Below, piece by piece: positions 1 to 7,469 of a stretch of 15,654 bases of DNA (position 1 is its first letter; every line of letters begins with the position of its first letter). Made by a program: the position numbers and the translations under genes. The stretch spans positions 2,501-18,154 of the forward strand of contig CALSCQ010000300.1 of the NCBI GenBank assembly GCA_943704525.1, given 5' to 3'. The notes below the pieces were generated by a model, which made no database searches, had not been told where the DNA came from, and saw only the letters and a list, made by a program, of their open reading frames with translations. Source of the stretch: Pigoraptor vietnamica (taxonomy: Eukaryota; Opisthokonta; Filasterea).

Positions 1-130
1 TGGGTTTTGTTGACATGCCACTAATGCCACGTATGGATAAAGCGCCCCTATAATTTTACTTATATGGAATAATTGTTCGGGAACATGGTAACTATTAATG
101 TCTCATAATTTGAATTATACCCTTAATTTG
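1..130. other. AT-rich upstream flank, no gene seen
   Basis: This stretch is clearly more AT-rich than the rest of the window and has no convincing open frame or RNA gene. It is taken as intergenic DNA upstream of the mtTFB gene. Confidence 0.6.
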
Positions 131-229
131 TATAAAATTGCACAGTATATCTAATTTAAGGATAATGGACAAATTTAGGCTGGCAATGACTGTCACGTGG
201 TATCACGTGAATCGGCAGTTCAAAAAACC
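131..229 (+). promoter_or_regulatory. Putative promoter of the mtTFB gene: TATA-like box and twin CACGTG E-boxes
   Basis: TATAAAA lies at 131-137 in an AT-rich stretch. Two CACGTG E-boxes lie at 194-199 and 204-209, exactly 10 bp apart, followed by TTCAAAAAACC at 219-229. The ATG is at 306. The motifs are seen; their function is inferred. If transcription starts about 30 bp after the TATA-like box, the E-boxes fall inside the 5' UTR, so one of the two signals may be fortuitous. Confidence 0.4.
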
Positions 230-305
230 TTCATGGCGCCGACCTGACGTCCGATCGCACACTTTTTTTTTTGACCAAAGCGGCTCACTGGCTGTCGGTG
301 GCACC

Positions 306-1300
306 ATGGTATTCTCTCTGCTTCGTCCTTCCTTAGTGTTGCGGCGCCCGAAATGGGCGGCTGCATCGCCTGCTGTTGCGCGGCTGTCGACGGGAAAGGG
401 CGCGACGGCGGTGCTGGGCGCGGACGTTGACGAAGAGACAAAGGACCGCAAGTGCGTGCACCCACTCACCCTCCCACATGTACTCGCGCGCACACTATTT
501 GCGCGATCCTATATACTAACCCTTTTGCGTATATGAATCGAACGCAAGCACTTACATACGCAAATCCCCCCCCCCCCCCCCCCCTCTCTCTCTTCTCTGA
601 AAAAACAAGCACCACACACAGATAGACAGAGACGCACACGCACTCTCAACATAATTAGCCCCCACAGCGCACATTCATGATCGCCAAGAGATTAATCGTT
701 TTTTTCAGACACGCACACTTTACGTACGCACGTGTGCGCGCCTTGTTACTCATCTGACCCTTGAGCCTCGTACTTACAATTCCACTCACTTCGGCTGCGC
801 ACTCACACTTAATGTTACAGACGCCTCAGCCGCCAAGAGATGGTTGATATCGTGTGTCGCCAGTACTTGCAACTCTCCTTTCGCGACCTCGAATCGGCAG
901 GTGCGTACCCGCGGCGTGTGCGTGTCGCGTGAGGGTGCTGTGAGCCCGCACACACGTACGTGAGGTTGCTGTGATCGCGCACCTGGTTTCCTGTCGGCGA
1001 GCAACGTGAACTGCTGCGTGTTCACTATGTTCTCGATCCCACATTGCTTCACACCCTGACGAATGACAAGCCGTGTGCGCTCTGTCACCGGCACTTTGAG
1101 TGTTTAACGTCTCCCCTATCTCTTCGGTATAGAGAAAGTCGTCGACATGCTGGGAGATGACGTGGCTGGCAAGCACTATTTGACGTGGGTTCCTGGGCCC
1201 GGCTGCATCCTCGAGGCTCTCCTCAAGCGCGGTGCGGCGTCAGTAACGGCGTTTGGAGTTATGAATCAGGACAAGCGCTTCATTCCCTGCCTCAAGGCAA

Positions 1301-1395
<95 letters not shown>

Positions 1396-3586
1396 ATACG
1401 CATATGTGCACACACACACACACACAACACACACATACACATACCCTGCGCGCACACACCCACCGTAGAATTAACTCGGAGCTGTTGCCGTTTGAATCAA
1501 CTGCAGAGTGTGGCGAGGGCATACCCCGGGCGAGTCGCGCTCTACGCCCATCTCGCACTTGGCGCGCCCGACGGCCTCCCTCACATCCCCCTGTGCGATC
1601 CGAAACAGGGTGCGTTGCAACAGAGCGCGTCGTACTGTTCTTGCACACACTCTCACACCTTTATGCACGAATTTAAATAGCTAGCGACTTCGAACCTTGT
1701 CCATTCGCCTGTGTGTTGTTCCGCGCCATCTTACCGACGTGTATAACCCAATCCTAACCCACCTCTGTCCGACCTACCTTTCACCCCACTTGCCCTCATC
1801 GGCACACACACACACTCACACACACACACACACACACACATACACACACACACACACGCACGAAATAATGTGTTCGGACAGAATCGAACGTGCGGTTACT
1901 TGGCGCCGCGACGAAGTTTGGGGCTGCGTACAACTGGTACATGGATTACTCCCGTCACTATGTCATGCGCGAGGGCGTTTTCAAAAAATATGGGCGTGTG
2001 ACGACGTATCTAGTCGTACCGTCGTCCACTTTTGAGGTAAGTTACTTTCACTTATGCCAGCCCATTAGGTGCGCGCGCGCGTATGTGCCTGTGAGGGAGA
2101 GAGCGAGCGAGCGTGTGCACGTGCGCGTGTATGGGTGCACGTGTGCGTCGTGCATGTGCATGTGCATGTGCATGTGCATGTGCGTGTGTGTGTGTGCCTT
2201 GCTTGTGTCGCGTGCGTGACTGTTATAAAGAACGAAGGACAGACGGACGACAGTCACAATCAACATTTGCCGATGCTCAGCCGCTCGCACATTCGTTTGC
2301 AGGACGTCTTTCCGCAGCCGGGTGATAAGAAACGGTCGCGCACGTCTGTGGTCTTCCAGACGGTCGCCGACACGACCATTATCCACGAAGACTGCGCTCC
2401 CCTGGTTCTCCACCCAATTTCCGTGAGTGCGCTCGCAAGCGCTCTTAAGTTTTTGTCTTGCGTGCTCTGTCTCCGTTGTTAATCATGTGTGCGTGCCCTC
2501 GTGTATGTGTGGCCGTGTATGCGCAAATGTTACTGCGTGCACGTGTGAGAATATATGTGTGTGCGTGTGTGTGTGAGTGCGAGCGAGTGCTCTCCGCAAG
2601 CTCGATTGCATTCTCTTTTCGCTGCTGTGCCCCCGTTGTTGATTGTGCATGTGTGTGTCTCTGTGTTGATTGTGCATGTGTGTGTGTGTGATGTCGTGCC
2701 CCCTTCCGCAGACGGTCACTCCGTGCCCTCTAGTGAAGGTCGTTCCAAAGGAAGAGCAGCCGCTTGACAGTGAGTGCACACTGGGGGCAAATAGCGCCAC
2801 CCACTTCCCCGCTGCTGTGCGGTGGCTGTGCGAGGCCTTTGAGCCGTTCTGAGATACATGCCGCGTAACACGCCGTTCGCAGGCGACTCGTTCGCAAATC
2901 TCGTTAACATCATGAAGTATGTGAGGCCCAGCCTTTCTTCGCCTGTCAGCCAGCGGCTCAAGTGAGTGTCGCCGCTTCTTCGCGTGTGCGTCCACTACTG
3001 CGCTCGAATTTCGTTCTTGCTCGATTGTGAGCGATAGATGGATCGGATCTGCGCGTTCCTTCAGTAGTTACTTTGGCCTGTTTACTGCTGCATCTCCGTG
3101 CGTCCTCCAACTCTGACGAGTGACAGGGCGTCCTTGTTTTTTAACTGGTGCGACAGCTGCGTGTATCCCGCTCTTATATTGACGGCAGTTCAGTGGCTCG
3201 TGATAACCGCCGTCGCCCGCTGTGTGCAGCTGGGCGGGTGGCAGCGCGGAGATCACCATGATGAAGCTCGGCATTTCTTCCGAAGTGTCGTGCGCCGACC
3301 TCGAGAACTGGGAGTTTGTCGAACTCGCAAAGGTGCGTGCCACAGCAGCGCCTCTCAACAGACTGTCTGTTACACCAACCGTTACTCTTGTCCCACTGGC
3401 AATACGCATGCCCAGGGTTCCTGCTCTTGTCTATTACCGGTTGCGCAACTTACGAGTCTCTCTTTGCTTTCCATTTTGTTTTCTCGCAATGTCCAGGCGA
3501 CTGCGATGCCGCCGGACCGCCTTGACCAAGGCGACGTAACGGCGGAGACTGTGCTTGGATTCGCTTTGCAGCCATTCACGGCGTAA
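306..3586 (+). CDS. mtTFB: Mitochondrial transcription factor B-like protein (degenerate rRNA adenine dimethylase fold), 10 exons
   Basis: Exons: 306-451, 821-900, 1133-1296, 1507-1609, 1882-2036, 2303-2422, 2712-2769, 2883-2961, 3230-3332, 3497-3586. They sum to 1098 nt, or 365 aa plus TAA, with every junction in phase. The ATG at 306 has good context (caccATGg) and opens an Arg/Ser/Ala-rich presequence (residues 1-30, ending RLSTG), so mitochondrial import is inferred. The KsgA/TFB fold shows as PGPG at 96-99 (SAM motif I), KRFIP at 123-127, AYPGR, KYGRV before the fourth motif block, and the family C-terminal LGI...L..W.F..LA (315-335). The catalytic N-[LI]-P-[YF] motif is replaced by GAATKF (172-177) and the acidic residue before GPGPG is lost. 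This resembles animal TFB2M or fungal Mtf1, which act with mitochondrial RNA polymerase. Role as promoter-melting factor is inferred; a residual methyltransferase is the alternative. In-frame ATGs at 165 and 186 are less likely starts. Confidence 0.8.
566..584 (+). repeat. Poly-C tract (C19) followed by CT repeat
   Basis: A run of 19 C is followed by a short (TC)n tract inside the first intron of the mtTFB gene. A similar C18 run lies in an intron of the next gene at 5061-5078. Confidence 0.95.
1305..1394 (+). repeat. (GT)45 dinucleotide microsatellite
   Basis: An uninterrupted 90-nt GT run within intron 3 of the mtTFB gene. It is followed at 1409-1440 by an imperfect CA tract complementary to it, so the intron RNA can fold back on itself. 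Confidence 0.98.
1409..1440 (+). repeat. Imperfect CA-repeat tract
   Basis: A CA repeat with small interruptions, 14 nt downstream of the (GT)45 run in the same intron and complementary to it. Confidence 0.95.
1803..1858 (+). repeat. CA-repeat tract in intron 4 of the mtTFB gene
   Basis: About 56 nt of CA repeat with two T interruptions lie shortly before the acceptor of intron 4. It is complementary to the (GT)45 tract on the other side of the 103-nt exon 4. Confidence 0.97.
2151..2180 (+). repeat. (TGCATG)5 hexanucleotide repeat
   Basis: Five perfect TGCATG units in intron 5 of the mtTFB gene, running on into TGCGTG and a GT repeat. In RNA each unit is UGCAUG, the sequence bound by Rbfox proteins in animals. 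Two more TGCATG copies lie in the next intron (2646-2651 and 2673-2678). Confidence 0.97.
2638..2685 (+). repeat. Two 21-bp direct repeats in intron 6 of the mtTFB gene
   Basis: The 21-bp unit beginning GTTGATTGTGCATG occurs at 2638-2658, allowing one mismatch at its start, and again at 2665-2685. The period is 27 bp. It looks like a local duplication in GT-rich intron DNA. Confidence 0.75.
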
Positions 3587-4733
3587 CTGGCGGTGATATC
3601 TTGACCGGTCTGCTCGATCTTGGATGACTAAAGTATTGTATTTGTGTTGATAACATCACCACGGACCGTCCGTGAGCCGCCAGGCTTCGCACTGTTTAGA
3701 GAAGAATCCGAAGCCGGCCGGGCAGGCGCCAGTCGCAAGTTCGTGGCGCTTCGACAGAGGGCGGTTACACGAGGCAAAGCGACTGGCTCAACGCGTCACT
3801 GGGAGAATGCGAGACAGGTACACATTTTGTGAGGATGAAGGCGCTCTTCTGAGTGGAGAATGGCGGGAAAAACGTCCTGTTCGGGTGGCATGATAACTCC
3901 TGCAGTCGAGTGCGGGTGACGAGCGCGACAGAGCAAGAAAACAACAGAATGCATTTACTATCTCGTGCTTTATTCGAGTAGTTTTCGCACACGCGACAGT
4001 GGACTCTGTTGGCAATAGGACAGCCCTTCACGCTCCGCACGTACACGCGCTCAAGATGCGCACACGCCGGACACGCCGACAGCCACCCAGAATGAGCGTG
4101 TGGACACCGCCAAAGCATGGAGACGTCCGACACCGCCGTGTGCGATACGGACGCGCCGACTAAGCTGCGACACATCCTCCACTCTCACACAATGTGCAGC
4201 GCGGATACGTCCGTTACCCCTTATTCTTGAAAAAAACAGAGGCACTCCTGGACGTCTCAAGTAACCAAGAATGAGTGCCCTCTCCACTGTTTTGCAAAGT
4301 GCATGGTGACATGTGTCTGGGGTTGACCAAAAAAATTCTCAAGTTGACCACTATTATTTGAAATCGGCCCCTGTTTTCTCCAATTTTTCCCACGCGGACA
4401 TCAAATAAATTCTCGAGCGGTTACCATCGCGCTTTATCCGCGCATTCTGATTGGTGTTTTTGTTTCCCACGAGGCACACACACACGCAGTTGGCGCGCCG
4501 AGGTGGCACACGTCCTCCATAGGCATCCACGGCACGTACAATACCTCGCGATTTTTCTCTCCTAATCACCCGTTCATTTTCATTGTTTCCGACAACCCGG
4601 ACACTCCGCTTGTCGCTCAGCCACTATCCCGCATCCATCACAGCGCGTCTCAGGTCCAACGCCCACGTACAACCACACCAAACGGCGATCTGCCCATATC
4701 GATCTTGACTTGTCGTCAACCCCGGCACTATAC
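3587..4733. other. Intergenic region, gene content uncertain
   Basis: This region lies between the mtTFB stop and the promoter of the next gene. No canonical AATAAA directly follows the mtTFB stop. GTTGACCA occurs twice near 4325-4350 and an AATAAA on the plus strand lies near 4405. On the minus strand the region can be read as a small spliced zinc-ribbon-like gene (separate entry) and as a Cys-rich frame ending near 4580. No RNA gene was recognised. Confidence 0.5.
3796..4287 (-). CDS. Candidate small zinc-ribbon-like gene, 3 exons (tentative)
   Basis: A minus-strand model can be built: exon 1 4287-4218 (ATG at 4287), intron 4217-4160 (GTAACG...CTTAG), exon 2 4159-3959, intron 3958-3900 (GTAAAT...CTGCAG), exon 3 3899-3796 (TGA). 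Both introns are phase 1. The product is 124 aa. Exon 2 carries a Cys/His-rich stretch, WRCPHAHSGW then CPAC, GCPI and CRVC, which could form zinc ribbons. I recognise no family. Against the model: the introns (58 and 59 nt) are much shorter than the others in this window, and the sites were picked by eye from several possibilities. It would be convergent with the mtTFB gene. Confidence 0.25.
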
Positions 4734-4739
4734 CACGTG
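4734..4739 (+). promoter_or_regulatory. CACGTG E-box upstream of the first zinc-finger gene
   Basis: A CACGTG motif lies 55 bp upstream of the ATG at 4795, next to ACTATACC, which is a weak TATA-like sequence. E-boxes also occur upstream of the mtTFB and CENP-F-like genes. CACGTG is not rare in GC-rich DNA, so function is uncertain. Confidence 0.25.
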
Positions 4740-4794
4740 CGGTCACACTTAATCGCCTTCCGATTACGCGCGCTCGCGCGATGCAACGTCTTCA

Positions 4795-6780
4795 ATGGGT
4801 TCAGAGCAGCTATTGGACGGACTCTATACGGCACCGCAGTGGGCCACGACCGACAACACGCGCGTGACACTCACAGGAGGTGCGTTGCTGCTCGAATCTC
4901 TCGACAAGATTTGCGTTTCATTTTTCTCACAAACAGAATTCTGCGCTTGTAGTGCGTCGACGTTCCGCATCGACCTCATCAGGACGAGGGAGTACGACAC
5001 CGCTCTCCGGCTTCTGCCTCTCTGGTGCGTGCGTGTACAAACGAACTTTATCCCCTTATTCCCCCCCCCCCCCCCCCCTTTTTTATTTCCTTTATTTCTT
5101 TCTTCCGCATTTAGTTTTTCTCCTTTCTGATGCGCCACATTCTCCCATGTAGACGTGCTCCACACGCCCAAGAGCTCGACCAGGTACGCAATTCCCTCCG
5201 CTGCCTCCACGCGCTCCTCGGCTACGTTCGCGCGCGTGCCGACCTCTCTCGGATTCGACGCTTCCCTCGGGTTCGACACGTGCGCGTCCCCGTTTGCGGC
5301 TCCTGATGTCCCCGTCTTCATCCCCGACGCACGAGGTATTATTGGCGACGTGAAGAAGGTGGCTGCCAACCGGCGCGCACCGCGAGCCCTCGATGGTGAT
5401 GAGGACGAGCACGCTCGGCTGCGGCCGAAGGTTCCCCGGCGTGACGACGTAGCGTTCTACGGCCACAGGCAGCAGGCATTTGCCCCCGTCGCTTCGCAGA
5501 TCTCGATCGGGAATAGGTCGGCGTTCACGACGCCGTCGGACCAGCGGTGGCGCTTTGCTGCTTTCGCGCCCACGCACGAATACGGTCGCCTCCTCGAACA
5601 CCAACTCGCAGGCGAGAGCGGCCCACAGGCGCACGTGCTCGCTCATCCTCACGCGCACCTCCACGGCCGCATCCCTGGGAGGCCTTCGGTCGAGGCGCTT
5701 CCCCTTCCCGCATTGTACGAAGCGGCGATCGAGACTCCGCAAGAGTCCCAAGTGCCGACGCCGACCCTCCCGTCGACGGCGTATGCGAACACTGTCGCAC
5801 ACACTACATTTCCCTATGGACAAGGGGGCGACATTGTTGCGGCAGAGACCGGAGACGGCGGCGAGGGCTTTGCGAGCGACCAGGCGTGGCTGCACGCCGC
5901 GACGGGGACGTTCGCTTGGGAAGAGGAGGACTCGGACGAGTTGAACAGCTCGCTCACAAGCGACGGCTGGCTGGCGGAGGGGCAGGAGCCGAACGAGGCG
6001 GACGTCGGGATGTCGAACGCCCTCTCACAGCCGCTTATGGAGAGCGTTGCCCTCTCCCAGCCGCTTATGGAAAACGCGGCCCTTTCCCAGCCACTTGTGG
6101 AGAACTCGGCTGCGTTCGTTGCCGAGGCGCTCCAATCGCTTCATAACTCGGAGCTTCTCCCGGAATGGCTCCGCGGGCCCATGTCGCCCGGCAGCGAGGA
6201 AGTCGGCGCCGCACAGCTCTTGGCGACGATGCCACCGGTCGCCCTCCCCCCGCTCGTGCCTGTTGTCGGATCGGAGAAGGCGCGGGCGGACAGCCGTGTG
6301 GGACAGCGCATGGGCCGCTGCAGCACGCCCCGACACACGCGCCGCGTGCAAGTGCAGGTGCAGCCGGAGGACTGCCAAAGCGCGCCCAGCGAACCGCCGC
6401 GCACGTACTTGCGACAGTCGCCGACGGGCGACAGGGGCTTTGTGGTCTGCGCGCTGAAAACGTGCGTGCATCGCGAGACTGTCGGGGCAGTATTGACGGC
6501 GTCGGACGACAACCCGTACGCGCGGGCTGCGGAGCGGATGTTCCAGCACATGCTGGGCCACGCGGAGCGCACCGAAGTCGTCGAGCTCGGACGGCGCAAG
6601 GAGGCGACCAACTGCAAGATATGCGGCGGCGTGGTGAAGGGCACGCGCGCCGCCCACTTGGACCGCCACCACACGGGCGTGTACAGGTGGTGGGTCTCGC
6701 ACAACGAGGCCGTCAAGGCGAAGGAGGAGGCGTCGGATTACCGCGGCCGGCGAATGGCCGACGGCGCCTACTCGCGATAA
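4795..6780 (+). CDS. Disordered protein with C-terminal paired zinc-finger module, 3 exons
   Basis: Exons 4795-4879, 4953-5024 and 5153-6780 give 594 aa plus TAA; both introns are phase 1 (donors GTGCGT). An alternative acceptor for exon 2 at 4936 puts a stop at the next junction, which favours 4953. Residues 1-480 look disordered and rich in Pro, Ala and Ser, with an acidic patch (EEEDSDE, about 310-317) and three tandem 10-residue repeats (about 342-371). The C-terminus has two putative zinc-binding modules: Cys485/Cys490 with His518/His522, and C540-x2-C543-x10-H554-x3-4-H558/559, then RHHTGVYR and AVKAKEE. The same C-terminus and intron layout occur in the gene at 12309-13361, so the two are paralogues. 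The architecture suggests nucleic-acid or chromatin binding, but no known family was recognised. Confidence 0.7.
5061..5078 (+). repeat. Poly-C tract (C18) in an intron
   Basis: A run of 18 C followed by T-rich sequence, in the second intron of the first zinc-finger gene. Confidence 0.95.
6019..6108 (+). repeat. Three tandem 30-bp coding repeats (ALSQPL[MV]E units)
   Basis: Units at 6019-6048, 6049-6078 and 6079-6108 encode ALSQPLMESV, ALSQPLMENA and ALSQPLVENS. The units differ by several substitutions, so the repeat is not brand new. It lies in the disordered part of the zinc-finger protein, just after the acidic patch. Confidence 0.95.
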
Positions 6781-7469
6781 TTGCTCGTGACGATATCCTC
6801 GTCAGACTCTACTGTGCATGCGTGCGTGCGTGCGTGCGTGTTGTCCTATATCTAACCTCGTGTATAGTCCCAAGCCATCGTTTCCATCCCTTGCGCCAAT
6901 TCGTTTCCGGTCGTTTCAGTCGTTTTCGGTCGCGCGTACTTCGTTTTCCGTCTATTCGCTTCTTGTCTACTCGCCTCTCCTTGCCAGCGTCGTCCCCTCG
7001 CTTTCAGTCCCTGTCTTAATGCAATATACAGCAACAAGAAACCTTTGAACATGCGCCGAACTGAAGTGCGCGGGCTATGGAACCATGAGAGAAATTAGAA
7101 TCACAAGCGCCGCGTGGGTAGGACGTGTCTGGACAGCCAAATGTCGTAGTTGATTCTGACGGGTGGGGTTCGCGTTTTGAATTTCAGTCGGCTGCAGGTT
7201 ACAAAAAATCCGATTGCGCCACACACTTTTCACACGAACTCACCGCTCTGTTTCGTGCCCTTTATTTTCCTCATGCGAGCGTCTCTTTGTGTCCCCATGT
7301 GAGCCTGTCCAGTCCGGTGCATTACCTTTCTTCCCCTTTTGGCGACAGACACCGCAAGCATGCTTCCTCGTCACGACTTCCGACGCGCACATGAAACGTG
7401 CTGCTGACAGCTGTCCTTGACGCCTTTCTTCACGAGCGGTTGCGCCATTTGCGCGGTTGAAATATCGCC
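6781..7469. other. Intergenic region between the zinc-finger and glycosyltransferase genes
   Basis: It starts with the 3' flank of the zinc-finger gene, including a (TGCG)n run near 6815-6840. Five TCGTTT motifs follow between 6879 and 6946. The rest is moderately T/C-rich and holds short open frames with no recognisable protein. No clear TATA box or AATAAA signal was seen. Confidence 0.55.
6815..6840 (+). repeat. (TGCG)n tetranucleotide repeat
   Basis: A short TGCATGCG(TGCG)n run about 35 bp after the stop codon of the zinc-finger gene, probably in its 3' UTR. Confidence 0.85.

Larger units (their letters stand above)
1297..1506 (+). other. GC-AG intron 3 of the mtTFB gene
   Basis: The upstream exon ends CTCAAG and the intron begins GCAAGTGCG, the classical strong GC donor (AG|GCAAGT), ending at CTGCAG (1506). 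Both junctions are phase 0. Joining them gives exactly the 16-residue spacing between RF-x-P and YPG[RK] recalled from TFB1M/KsgA proteins. A competing GT donor (GTGCGTG at 1301) with an acceptor ending at 1472 is also in phase but inserts 14 extra residues at this conserved place. Confidence 0.6.

Noticed and set aside
1147-1680. A long plus-strand open frame reading Cys-Val repeats through the GT microsatellite
   Set aside because: Only its first part is coding (exon 3 of the mtTFB gene). The repeat is intronic; open frames through GT/CA tracts arise simply because those repeats contain no stop codons.
4937-5024. Alternative exon 2 of the first zinc-finger gene beginning at 4937
   Set aside because: It is open by itself but ends in phase 2, and joining to exon 3 at 5153 creates TGA. 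The acceptor at 4952 gives a continuous frame.
5092-5895. 267-residue minus-strand open frame opposite the first zinc-finger gene
   Set aside because: Antisense shadow of GC-rich coding sequence: Arg-rich composition, no domain, and the opposite strand carries the recognisable paralogous module.
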